This document shows, in pieces, positions 9,106 through 17,532 of a DNA stretch of 64,000 nucleotides. This DNA comes from Lujinxingia litoralis (GTDB taxonomy: Bacteria > Myxococcota_A > Bradymonadia > Bradymonadales > Bradymonadaceae). The notes under the pieces are model-generated. The model was not told the origin of the DNA. It did not search any database and saw nothing but the letters and a program-made list of their open reading frames with translations. Within the stretch, counting starts at the first letter, position 1. Each line of letters starts with the position of its first letter. A program made the position numbers and the translations under genes. The stretch covers positions 186,001 to 250,000 of the forward strand of contig NZ_QHKO01000004.1 in NCBI RefSeq assembly GCF_003260125.1, given 5' to 3'.

Positions 9106-9772
9106 ACCCCTCGGGCCAGGGCCGCGGGTCGTGGCCAAAGGCCGCCACATAGAGCTCGGTGAGTTCCTCATCTGTGAGCTCGCGACACCAGCGCAGCTTC
9201 AGCTCGCCGAGCCCCAGCGGTCCCAGACGCACCCGGCGCAGCTTGCGGATCTGCAGGCCGCTGCGCTCGCAGAGCTTTCGCACCTGGCGGTGGCGCCCCT
9301 CGGTGATGGTGATGCTGATCCAGGTGCAGCTGGAGCGCTCGGCCACCCAGCCGGTGGTGGCCGGCGCGGTGAACTTGCCGGGCTCGTACTCCAAAGGCTC
9401 CTGCAACGCCGCCAGCACCGGATGGTCCGGCCCGAGCTTGGCCTTGACCTTGACGTGATAGACCTTCTCGATGGGCGCGAGCTCCGCGCTCGTCTCCTCC
9501 ATCGACGTCGGGCCGGCGTAGTCTTTGTTGAGCAGGGCCTGGGCGAGTTTGCCGTCGTCGGTGAAGAGCAAGAGCCCTTCGGTGTTGAAGTCGAGGCGGC
9601 CCACGTGTGGCAGGGGCTCAAAATGCTTCGGCACGTGGTCGTAGACCGTGGGGCGGTCCTCAAAATCCACCCGGGCGGTGATGCAGCCGGGGGGTTTGTT
9701 CATGATGAATGCGGGCATGGAATGGGGGGCTTGAGTGAAAGAGGTGTGAGCAACGTGAAGCCTGACGCTCAA
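9104..9772 (-). CDS. rRNA pseudouridine synthase, RluE/RsuA type without S4 domain
   Basis: It starts almost directly with MNKPPGCITAR, has the catalytic Asp in GRLDFNTEGLLLFTDDG, and the family ending EGRHRQVRKLCER...LRRVRLGPL. The N-terminal S4 RNA-binding domain of RsuA and RluB is absent, as in RluE-type enzymes of about 200 residues. The chosen start is TTG at 9772, which overlaps the preceding gene's stop as TTGA; an ATG at 9718 is an alternative that removes 18 residues. The substrate uridine cannot be told from the sequence. The stop codon is supplied by the last unit of the adjoining repeat array. Confidence 0.88.
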   Translation of the reverse strand: MSVRLHVAHTSFTQAPHSMPAFIMNKPPGCITARVDFEDRPTVYDHVPKHFEPLPHVGRLDFNTEGLLLFTDDGKLAQALLNKDYAGPTSMEETSAELAPIEKVYHVKVKAKLGPDHPVLAALQEPLEYEPGKFTAPATTGWVAERSSCTWISITITEGRHRQVRKLCERSGLQIRKLRRVRLGPLGLGELKLRWCRELTDEELTELYVAAFGHDPRPWPEG

Positions 9773-9972
9773 CCGAGCCCCCGCTTCTTCTTCAGGAGTT
9801 TATGGGACATCGTTCGCCCCTCGTCGATGTCGCGCTCTCCGCGCTCAGCCAACGACCGGACGTGATGAACATAATGCATGTAGAGCATAATCTCCTGCAT
9901 CATTTCTCCGTAGGTCAGGTCATCTGGAAGCTCGCGAATAAACGCAACCAGGTCTTCTTTTGCGTGGGTCAT
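9769..9972 (-). CDS. Small antitoxin-like protein, no toxin partner visible
   Basis: The 67-residue product (ATG at 9972 with GGGAG seven bases upstream) contains IRELPDDLTYGEMMQEIMLY and then RDIDEGRTMSH. The pattern of predicted helix plus D-I-x-x-G-R-x-x-S-H is typical of small antitoxin-like proteins found beside ParE/RelE-type toxins. No toxin reading frame adjoins it. Instead its stop overlaps the TTG start of a pseudouridine synthase, which suggests translational coupling. It may be a solitary relic or have an unrelated role. Confidence 0.6.
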   Translation of the reverse strand: MTHAKEDLVAFIRELPDDLTYGEMMQEIMLYMHYVHHVRSLAERGERDIDEGRTMSHKLLKKKRGLG

Positions 9973-10025
9973 CGGCATTCTCCCGCACGGTTTCGGCTCG
10001 TTTATAGTGCCCCCCCTGATCACGC

Positions 10026-11471
10026 TCAATTAAGATTCACAAATCGCCCCTGCACCCGCTGCGTGTTAGGAGCGGAGCCCTCGCCCCACAGCACCACGTA
10101 GACCGAGCCCGCCACGTGGTCGATGCTCACGCCGTAGGGCATCCGGGCCTGGTCGCCGCTGTGCAGGTCGACGCGGCCGGCCTGGGAGGTGAAGTCGCCG
10201 GAGGCGTTGGCGAGGAAGCGGCGCGCATGCACGTTGAGGGCGGTGCTGCTGGACTGGCGAGTGATCCAGGCCACCGCACCGCCGGTGGGGGAGGCGGCCA
10301 CATCGCCCAGGAGCGCCTCGCGGTTACCGACGGCGCTGGAGGCGTAGTCACTCCCCACACTCATGCGGGAGCCATCTTTCACGAGGATGGTGTTGCCGAA
10401 TCCCGTGCCGCCGCTGAACGCCAGCCAGTGGCGGCCGTTGTTCTGGGCTTTGGAGAGGCGACCGCTGCGATTTATCGCAACGGTTGGGTGCGCGACGATG
10501 GCCTGGGCGGGGGTGGCTTTGGTTCCGCCGGCTAAGATCTGGCCGTGGTAGACCCGAGGGGCGTCGGAGGAGCCGCCCACAAAGCTCATGGTGATGAGGC
10601 GGCTGTCGTTGGCGGCCACGCTCGGGTCGGTCTGGTCGCCGTAGAGGTCGACCGGATAGGGGAAAAACCCGTCGAGCAGGCGCTCGCCATCGGCGTTAAA
10701 GCGCTGCAGCACCAGGCGCGCCCCCTCCTGGGTCAAGGCGGAGGCGGCGAGTATGGCTTCGTCGTCGCCGAGCACCGCGACATCGGGCTGCCAGATGGTA
10801 TTGATGGCATCGCCGGAGCTCAAAATCGGTGTCACGGCAAAAGACTCGGCCTGGCGCGGCGTACCGTCGAGATCAAAGGTGCGCGCGTGGATGGTGCGAT
10901 CGACGTCATCCTCGGTCCACACCACAAAGAGCGTCGTCTCGCTCAAAGCCAGCGAGGGCTGGATGCTACGGGCTTCCGGGGTGGTGGAGACCTCAAAGGG
11001 CTCGACCAGAAGCTCGGCGTCGCACCCCATCTTTGCGGCGTACACCCGCTCCGGCGTACCGGATTCGCCGGGGCGCTGCACGTAGGTCACCCACACGCCT
11101 TCCCCGTCGAAGGCCAGACGCGCCTGAAGCTGCGCCTGGCCGACCAGCGGCAGGGTCCAGGTCGAATTCGTATCCAGCAGGTCGGCACAGGTTGGATCGG
11201 GCGTGATGTCGGCATCCGGCTCGGTGTTGGTGTCGGGCTCGGTGTTGGTATCGGGCTCGCCACCAGCATCCGGGAGGTTGCCGGCATCGTCCCCTACCTC
11301 GCCGGCATCCTCGCCAGCGTCGAGGAGGTTGCCCGTGTCCGGGCGCGTGTCGACGCGGATGTCCTCATCCTCACCCGAGCCACCAAAGATGCCGCCTTCG
11401 GCGCAACCCACCACACCCACCATCAACGACACCGCCAGCGCGGCACGCCCGAACTTCCAACCGGTCTTCAT
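10026..11471 (-). CDS. Lipoprotein with acidic linker and repeat-bearing secreted domain
   Basis: The ATG at 11471 has GAGGAG upstream and gives a signal peptide ending in the lipobox VGVVGC, so the mature protein is lipid-anchored. A linker of about 80 residues rich in Asp, Thr, Pro and Glu, with repeated NTEPDTNTEPD units, leads to a globular beta-rich domain of about 350 residues. Segments such as ALSETTLFVVWTEDD and AASPTGGAVAWITRQ recur at intervals, as in beta-propeller proteins. No enzyme motif is visible. It is 481 residues and probably an outer-membrane surface protein. Confidence 0.7.
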   Translation of the reverse strand: MKTGWKFGRAALAVSLMVGVVGCAEGGIFGGSGEDEDIRVDTRPDTGNLLDAGEDAGEVGDDAGNLPDAGGEPDTNTEPDTNTEPDADITPDPTCADLLDTNSTWTLPLVGQAQLQARLAFDGEGVWVTYVQRPGESGTPERVYAAKMGCDAELLVEPFEVSTTPEARSIQPSLALSETTLFVVWTEDDVDRTIHARTFDLDGTPRQAESFAVTPILSSGDAINTIWQPDVAVLGDDEAILAASALTQEGARLVLQRFNADGERLLDGFFPYPVDLYGDQTDPSVAANDSRLITMSFVGGSSDAPRVYHGQILAGGTKATPAQAIVAHPTVAINRSGRLSKAQNNGRHWLAFSGGTGFGNTILVKDGSRMSVGSDYASSAVGNREALLGDVAASPTGGAVAWITRQSSSTALNVHARRFLANASGDFTSQAGRVDLHSGDQARMPYGVSIDHVAGSVYVVLWGEGSAPNTQRVQGRFVNLN

Positions 11472-11675
11472 CACTTGCTCCTCTCGTGACACACCCACAC
11501 AAAACGTCGCGCCGACCGCGCACGCAGCCGTCGCCCCCACCGGGGTTTCAAGACCTGTGTGGCGAGCGCTGCGAGCAACAAGCTCAGGCGACAAACGACG
11601 TTGAATTCATCGAGAGGTTAGGTAGCAAAAGAGCGTGGTGGGGAGCAAGCGGTGGGCACGACTTACGAAAAACCA

Positions 11676-11740
11676 ATCCCCCCAGACCCCACACACCACA
11701 AAACCCAACAAACACTCCCACCAACACCCTAACCGGAATG
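11676..11740 (-). other. G-run tract downstream of the FadL-like gene
   Basis: Read on the minus strand, just after the FadL-like stop, this stretch is made almost only of G, T and A with five G runs of three or more (GGG, GGG, GGG, GGGG, GGGGGG). Two of the loops are longer than usual for a quadruplex. Nothing else is recognisable in the gap of about 280 bases. Confidence 0.45.
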
Positions 11741-11754
11741 CCCGCCGGCCCTTC

Positions 11755-12987
11755 TCACTTCGCCCGCACACTCAACACCAGCACATGCGAGAAGCCATCG
11801 TAGATGCCCGGGTAAGCCTCGGTGCCGGCGGATGTCTGGCTTAAGATCACGTAGTTGTAGGCCAGGTTCACCCGCAGGCGTTCGGCGACGTCGTAGGCCA
11901 GGCCCAGCGAGGCGATGTAGCGGTCGGTCTCGGGCTGGGCCGGGGAGAGCGCGCCGGGAGGCGCCGGGGAGGGATCGATGGCAAAGCCCGAGCGCAGGGT
12001 CAGGCCATTGACCGGCGACCCGTATTCCAGGCCCAGACGCATGGTGATGGTGTCGCGCCAGTCGCGGGACTCCGAGAGGTCTGCGACTCGGGCGTCGTCG
12101 AAGTCGACCTCGAAGTGCTCGTGGGAGCTCCAGCGCTGATACTCCAGATCCAGGCTGACGATGCCCTGGGCGCTGAGCTCCCAGGCCAGCCCGAGTACCA
12201 GGCGGTCGGGGAGCCCCAGGGAGGTGGAGGCCCGGGTGTCGCCAAGCTCGGCGGCGAGTTCTGGCGAGAGGTGCGCGAGCTCCGCCGGGCCCTCCATGTT
12301 GAGCCGGACCGCCGAGCGCCAGCTCAGCCCCAGGTTCAGCGAGCGCCAGGGGTTGGCCCACAGGCCCACCTGTGCGCCCAGGCCAAAGGCGCCGGCCTTG
12401 AGAGTCATCTGCGCCTGCTGCGGGTTCTCGGCCACGTCGACCGCGCGCTCCAGGCCGACCCCGGCCCGCAACAGGCGCGGGCCGGCAGCCAGGGCCAGCC
12501 AGCGGGTCGGGCGAAAAGCCAGCGATGGGGCCACCTCCCAGGCCCGCAGGCTCAGGGCCCCGGCTTCGGCCTGCCCCTCCCAGCCCGCGGGCCAGCGCAG
12601 GCTGCTGGCGTAGGGAATTCCCACGCTCAGCCCCACTCCCCACCGCTTGCCGAGCCGGGCGCGGGCGTGAAGATGGGGCACCAGCGCCAGCTCGTTTTCG
12701 GCCCGGGTGCGCTCCCCGGTGCGCGGGTCGACATGAAAGAGGGTGGGGAAGATCGCGCCCGCCCCCAGCTCCACCGCCCAGCCCCGGCCCAGCACGAAGC
12801 CGGCCGGGTTGTAGTAGCCGGCCTCCGGCACGTCGGGGCGCGCGGTCAGCGCCCCGGCCACCCCGGCCGACGCCCCGCCCTGAACGCCCTGAGAAAACCC
12901 GCCGGCCCGGGCCTCAACCGCCCCGCCCATCACCACCAGCAAGAGCGCCAGCGCCACGCTCCTTCGCACCATCTCTCTGGCTCGCAT
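11755..12987 (-). CDS. FadL/TodX-family outer-membrane transport protein
   Basis: Members form 14-strand barrels that import fatty acids or other hydrophobic compounds. The ATG at 12987 with AGGTG upstream gives a signal peptide ending VEARA, then GGFSQGVQGGASAGVAGALTA, the family's N-terminal hatch, and PEAGYYNPAGF, the conserved Asn-Pro-Ala segment. The remaining barrel ends in VLVLSVRAK rather than an aromatic residue. At 410 residues it is near usual length. G-rich tracts flank the gene on its coding strand. Substrate unknown; the nearby fatty-acid genes lie far away (tesB near 41 kb). Confidence 0.85.
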   Translation of the reverse strand: MRAREMVRRSVALALLLVVMGGAVEARAGGFSQGVQGGASAGVAGALTARPDVPEAGYYNPAGFVLGRGWAVELGAGAIFPTLFHVDPRTGERTRAENELALVPHLHARARLGKRWGVGLSVGIPYASSLRWPAGWEGQAEAGALSLRAWEVAPSLAFRPTRWLALAAGPRLLRAGVGLERAVDVAENPQQAQMTLKAGAFGLGAQVGLWANPWRSLNLGLSWRSAVRLNMEGPAELAHLSPELAAELGDTRASTSLGLPDRLVLGLAWELSAQGIVSLDLEYQRWSSHEHFEVDFDDARVADLSESRDWRDTITMRLGLEYGSPVNGLTLRSGFAIDPSPAPPGALSPAQPETDRYIASLGLAYDVAERLRVNLAYNYVILSQTSAGTEAYPGIYDGFSHVLVLSVRAK

Positions 12988-13024
12988 CCTCACCTCGCAT
13001 CCCAAAAATCCACCCCGCACCGCT

Positions 13025-13048
13025 CCCACCACCCCACACCCATCACCC
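13025..13048 (-). other. Canonical G-quadruplex motif upstream of the FadL-like gene
   Basis: On the minus strand the order is GGG, TGAT, GGG, TGT, GGGG, TGGT, GGG, which fits the usual quadruplex pattern of four G runs with loops of three or four bases. It lies 38-61 bases before the start codon, in the likely 5' leader or promoter of the gene. Confidence 0.6.
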
Positions 13049-13280
13049 TTAAAGCGCTCCGGAACGCACGCTCGCCACAGCGAGCGCCCCACCGGCTCAA
13101 CCTACGTGCCTCCGCCGGCTGCCATCAACCTCCCCGGCCCGCTCCAGCGCCTCTCCTCCTCAGGGCGCTACCTGCTTGATGGTCGCCCCGACGGGCGATA
13201 CATTCGCTCCCGCTATCGATCTGGCAACGACGCTGACCCGGAATGCCCCGGCAGACCTCTTCCCCTTGAAGGAGCCCTCC

Positions 13281-14228
13281 ATGGCCAAACTCTGGAAAAA
13301 ACCCAAGCGCTCATCCTCCTGGCGCAAGCTCTCGGTGGGCATGTGGACTCGCCCCTCCGACCCCACGGTCTACGGCCACGAGACCCATCCGGCCGACAAG
13401 ATCCTCACCTACCTGGAAGAGGTCAGCGAGTACTCCGGGCAGAAGGTCACCATGACGGCCTACCTGGTCAAATCGATGGCGCTGATGTTTGCGCTCTACC
13501 CCGAGCTCAACTCCATCGTGGTGGGCAACCGGGTGATGCAGCGCGAAAACGTCGACATCTTCTGCCAGGTGGCCGTGGCCGGCGGCGACGGCAAAGACGC
13601 CGACTTAAGCGGGGTGAAGATCCGCAACGCCGACCGCCTCTCCATCGTCGAGATCGCCGAGTACCTGCACTCCCGCGCCACCCGGGTGCGCAAGGGCCAG
13701 GACGAGGAGATCGAGCAGACCAAGTCGATGATCGACAAGATTCCGCCGCTACTCCTGCCCACGGTGATGCGCCTGGTCGATATCCTGACCTTCGTGGTGC
13801 CGGTGGACTTAGGGAAGCTGGGCATCCGCGACGACCCCTTCGGCAGCGGCATGGTCACCAACTGCGCGCCCTTTAATATCCGCCTGGGGCTGGCCCCCCT
13901 GGTCCCGGCCTCGCGCACCCCGCTGGTGCTCCTGCCCGGCGCCATCTACGAGGCCCCGGCCGTGGTCGATGGCGAGGTCAAGGTCACCCAGGTGATGAGC
14001 TCGTCCTTTACCTTGGATCACCGCTGCTACGACGGCTACCACATCGGCAAATTGGTCACGACGATGCGCGAGTGCCTGATGGACCCGGCCTACCACCATC
14101 CCCCGGCCGAGACCTTTAAGAAGACCCACGTCGACCAGGCTAAGAAGGCCGAAAAAAAGCCTGAGGCGGCCGCCGACGACGCGCCTCGCCAGCGCACCCC
14201 CGAATCGTCTGCCAAGGCCCCGGCCTGA
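13281..14228 (+). CDS. 2-oxoacid dehydrogenase E2-type acyltransferase catalytic domain, no lipoyl domain
   Basis: AAGGAG lies just before the ATG at 13281 (315 residues). The core matches the catalytic domain of dihydrolipoamide acyltransferases, ending with SSFTLDHRCYDGYHIGK, which holds the catalytic His and Asp-Gly (HxxxDG). The lipoyl and E1/E3-binding domains found in true E2 subunits are missing, and no E1 or E3 gene is nearby. The N-terminus is basic and the C-terminus is a Lys/Ala/Pro tail. It may be a chloramphenicol-acetyltransferase-like enzyme acting on CoA thioesters; its substrate is unknown. Confidence 0.8.
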   Translation: MAKLWKKPKRSSSWRKLSVGMWTRPSDPTVYGHETHPADKILTYLEEVSEYSGQKVTMTAYLVKSMALMFALYPELNSIVVGNRVMQRENVDIFCQVAVAGGDGKDADLSGVKIRNADRLSIVEIAEYLHSRATRVRKGQDEEIEQTKSMIDKIPPLLLPTVMRLVDILTFVVPVDLGKLGIRDDPFGSGMVTNCAPFNIRLGLAPLVPASRTPLVLLPGAIYEAPAVVDGEVKVTQVMSSSFTLDHRCYDGYHIGKLVTTMRECLMDPAYHHPPAETFKKTHVDQAKKAEKKPEAAADDAPRQRTPESSAKAPA

Positions 14229-14379
14229 TCGCAGGCCCCGGTGGCCGCCCGGCGGCCACCGGCCCGGCGCCCTCTCCTCCCCAGGAGAGGGCCTGCGGGC
14301 GCTCACCGGCATAAAGCACGCGACCGACGCTGTTGTCTGCTCGGCCGCGTGTTTTGTTTTCTCCCACCAGGGTCACGAC

Positions 14380-16389
14380 GTGCGCATCTTTTCACACCTG
14401 CTCCTCCTTGCCATCCCGACGGTTTTCGCCGGGGCGATGGCCTGCTCCTCACCGGTCGATCCGGCCACCGGTCCCGACACCGACGTGCCGACCGACGCCG
14501 GCGACACCGAGCCCGACGTCCCGGCGCTCTGCGTGCCCGGCGAGGCCCGCTGCGACGACGCCGTCACCCTGGAGGTCTGCCGCCCCGATGCCAGCGGCTG
14601 GGAGCAGACCGTCTGCCAGGGAGAGTTGCGCTGCGACGCGAGCTCGGCCAGCTGTTCGGCCCAGCTCTGCCAACCCGGGGCCTTTGATGCCTGCACCGAC
14701 CAGGGTCTGCAGCGCTTCTGCAACGCCACCGGCACCGGCTACCAGGAAGCGGCGTGCCCCGGCGGCGCGGCCTGCCAGGACGGCCAGTGTGGCCAGCCGG
14801 AGTGCCAGCCCGGGCTCAATCGCTGCCTGACCCGCGAGCAGCTCGAAGTCTGCAACCAGGCCGGCGCCTACGTGCCCGGTCAGCGCTGCCCCTCGGGCAC
14901 CGAATGCTTTGATGGCACCTGCGAGGAGCTCTGCGAGCTCTCCACCAAGGTCTCCAGCTACATCGGCTGTGAGTACTGGTCGGCGGACCTGGACAACTTC
15001 GAAGAGGCCTTAAGCCAGCCCCACGCCGTGGTCATCACCAACCCCAATGAAGAGCTCGACGCCCGGGTGCGCCTCTTTGAGGGCGCCACCGATCGCGAGA
15101 TCCTCAACGATAGCGAAGGCCAGCCCTTCGACACGACCATCCCCCCGGGCCAGGCACGCATCTTCTCGATCCCGGTGGGCTACGACCACTCCGGCACCCG
15201 GGTGTTCAACGACCGGGCCATCCGCATCACCGCCTCGATTCCGGTGGTCGCCCACCAGTTCAACCCGCTCAACAACATCGACGTCTACTCCAACGACGGC
15301 ACCCTGCTCCTGCCCACCAACTCGGTGGGGCGCGAGTACTTCGGGATGAGCTGGTACTACCGCGGCGGCGGGGGCGTGCGCATTCGCGGCTACCTCACCG
15401 TGGTCAACTCCAGCAACCAGCCCAACCAGGTGCGGGTGACCCCCTCAGCCGAGGTCATCGGCGGGCCCGACGTGCCGGCGATCGCCGCTGGCGAGGAGCG
15501 GGTCTTTGAGCTGGCCCCGGGCCAGTCGCTGAACCTCTCGACCTCGGGTGCCGAACTCGACGCCGCCGAGTTGGAGGGCTGCCTGGCCAACCCCAACGGC
15601 CCTCCCCTGGCCACCTCCCCCTGCCCCGACCTCACGGGCACCCACATCGTGGCCGAGCAGCCCGTCACGGTGTTTGGCGGCCACCAATGCGGCAACGTCA
15701 TCGCCGGGGTCAATCGCTGCGACCACATCGAATCGATCCTCCTGCCGGTGGAGGCCTGGGGCACCAGCTACGTGGGCTCCAAATTCAGCCCGCGGGCGGT
15801 GGGCTCGCTGCCCGAGCCCGACATCTGGCGGGTGATGGCCGCCGAAGACGGCACCCAGATTCAGACCGACCCGCCCATCGACGGGGTGCACGGGCGCACC
15901 CTGGCCGCCGGGGAGTGGCGCCAGTTTGAGGCCCGGGAACACTTTGAGCTCGGCGCCAGCAAGCCGGTGGCGCTGATGCAGTACATGGTCGGCTCCAACT
16001 GGCTGGGCATCCCCCGGGAGTGCAACGAGGGCATCGACTTTAATAACCCCACCGGCATCGGAGACCCGGCGATGTCGGCGGGCGTGCCCACCGACCAGTT
16101 CCGCGACAACTACATCGTGCTCACCCCTCAGAACTACGAGCGCGACTACCTCAACATCATCGTGCCCACCGGGCGCGAGGTGCGCCTGGATGGTGAGCCC
16201 ATCGCCGCCTCGCGCTGGGAGCTGGTGGGCAGCCGCGGGCGCTTTGAAGTAGCCACCCTCCAGGTCGACGCCGGCTTCCATACGCTCAGTGGCGAGGAGC
16301 CCTTCGGGGTGATCGGCTACGGCTACGCCTGCCACGTCTCCTACGCCTCGCCAGGGGGACTGAACCTGGAAGGCGCCGACGAGCGCTAA
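14380..16389 (+). CDS. IgGFc-binding-type surface lipoprotein
   Basis: The GTG start at 14380 gives a signal peptide with lipobox AGAMAC. An Asp/Thr/Pro linker is followed by a Cys-rich region of about 150 residues with repeated CxPGxxxC-like units, then a long beta domain. Landmarks such as ITASIPVVAHQFNP, DGTLLLP, and VAEQPVTVFGGHQC match the IgGFc-binding protein N-terminal family, which is common in lipoproteins of Myxococcota-like bacteria. Family members in animals bind mucus or immunoglobulin; in bacteria the role is unproven and may be adhesion. Length 669 residues. Confidence 0.82.
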   Translation: MRIFSHLLLLAIPTVFAGAMACSSPVDPATGPDTDVPTDAGDTEPDVPALCVPGEARCDDAVTLEVCRPDASGWEQTVCQGELRCDASSASCSAQLCQPGAFDACTDQGLQRFCNATGTGYQEAACPGGAACQDGQCGQPECQPGLNRCLTREQLEVCNQAGAYVPGQRCPSGTECFDGTCEELCELSTKVSSYIGCEYWSADLDNFEEALSQPHAVVITNPNEELDARVRLFEGATDREILNDSEGQPFDTTIPPGQARIFSIPVGYDHSGTRVFNDRAIRITASIPVVAHQFNPLNNIDVYSNDGTLLLPTNSVGREYFGMSWYYRGGGGVRIRGYLTVVNSSNQPNQVRVTPSAEVIGGPDVPAIAAGEERVFELAPGQSLNLSTSGAELDAAELEGCLANPNGPPLATSPCPDLTGTHIVAEQPVTVFGGHQCGNVIAGVNRCDHIESILLPVEAWGTSYVGSKFSPRAVGSLPEPDIWRVMAAEDGTQIQTDPPIDGVHGRTLAAGEWRQFEAREHFELGASKPVALMQYMVGSNWLGIPRECNEGIDFNNPTGIGDPAMSAGVPTDQFRDNYIVLTPQNYERDYLNIIVPTGREVRLDGEPIAASRWELVGSRGRFEVATLQVDAGFHTLSGEEPFGVIGYGYACHVSYASPGGLNLEGADER

Positions 16390-16407
16390 AAGCTCCCTGC
16401 TGCGGGT

Positions 16408-17532
16408 TTAAGCCCCCGGCGAGGATCGCTCGCCCATCAGGGCAACGACCTCGTCGAGGGGCAGGGCCGGCACAAAACGCCCCAGAAAGCCCGACATCGA
16501 CTCGGCGGCGAAGAGGCTGTTGACCACGGCCTCTTCGGTGGCCTCGATGGCCGCTTCGTAGAGATCGCGGGTGTGCTGGTCGTGCAGGTACACCAGCGAG
16601 CCGGTCCACCCCACCGGGTGACGCGGTACGATGTTGGTGGTGGAGAAGCCCAATACGATCTCGCCAGAGCCGTGCGCGGCCATGCTGCCCACCCTCCCCA
16701 GCCCCAACGCGCAGCGCTTGGCCACCCGCTCCAGCTGTTTGGGCAAGAGGGGCGCGTCGGTGGCAAAGACCACGATGATGCTGCCGTAATTGGTCCGGCG
16801 CCGCGGGTAGCTGCCCGCGCGGCGCTCCAGCGCCGCGCCCACCGGCACCCCGGCAATGCGCAGGTCGTCCATCACCCCGAAGTTCGACTGCACCAGCACG
16901 CCCAGGGTGTAGAGGGTCTCCGGCGGACCAAAACGCCGGGAGGAGGTGCCGATGCCGGCCTTGAAGTCGCAGGTGATCATGCCGGTGCCGCCGCCCACGT
17001 TGCCCTCGCGCACGCGCCCGCCCCGGGCGCGATCCAGCGCCTCGTACACATGCTGCGCCTTGAGGTGTCCCCCGGCGATGTCGTTGAGCCAGGAGTCGTC
17101 GCACTCGCCAACCAGGGGGATGGGCACATCGCCGCGGCGGCCGATCTCGGGGTGGCGGCGCACCATCCACTGCACCACCGCGTCTTGCACCAGCCCCACG
17201 CTCAGCGTGTTCGTCAGGCAAATCGGCGTCTCCATCACCCCCCACTCATGGACCTGCACCAGCCCGGAGACCTCCCCGGCGCCGTTGAGCGTGAAGCTGC
17301 CGCCGATGACCCGCTCTTCGTAGGGGTTGTCATTGGGCAGGATCGCGGTCACCCCGCTGCGCACCTGCCCGTCGTAAGACATCAAGGTACGGTGCCCGAC
17401 CTTGACGCCGCTCACGTCGGTGATGGCGTTGAGCGGCCCGCAGGGCAGCCGCCCGATGCGCACGCCGGCCTCCCGCGCCCGCGGCCTGCGGCCGCGGGGT
17501 CTGCCCTCCTGCCCGCTCGCCAGTTCGCTCAA
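16408..17532 (-). CDS. DmpA/P1-family N-terminal nucleophile aminopeptidase
   Basis: Members self-cleave to expose a Ser nucleophile and release N-terminal amino acids, often D-Ala or beta-peptides. Visible hallmarks are AITDVSGVKVGHRTL at the start of the fold, NGAGEVSGL, GGGTGMITCDFKAGIG, and the cleavage site NYGSI, whose Ser is the nucleophile. The start chosen is TTG at 17532, overlapping the upstream ligase gene's stop as TTGA and giving 374 residues, near family size; the longer frame to 17691 lies inside the ligase gene. Coupling to an ATP-grasp ligase suggests work on D-amino-acid or unusual peptide bonds. Confidence 0.9.
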   Translation of the reverse strand: MSELASGQEGRPRGRRPRAREAGVRIGRLPCGPLNAITDVSGVKVGHRTLMSYDGQVRSGVTAILPNDNPYEERVIGGSFTLNGAGEVSGLVQVHEWGVMETPICLTNTLSVGLVQDAVVQWMVRRHPEIGRRGDVPIPLVGECDDSWLNDIAGGHLKAQHVYEALDRARGGRVREGNVGGGTGMITCDFKAGIGTSSRRFGPPETLYTLGVLVQSNFGVMDDLRIAGVPVGAALERRAGSYPRRRTNYGSIIVVFATDAPLLPKQLERVAKRCALGLGRVGSMAAHGSGEIVLGFSTTNIVPRHPVGWTGSLVYLHDQHTRDLYEAAIEATEEAVVNSLFAAESMSGFLGRFVPALPLDEVVALMGERSSPGA

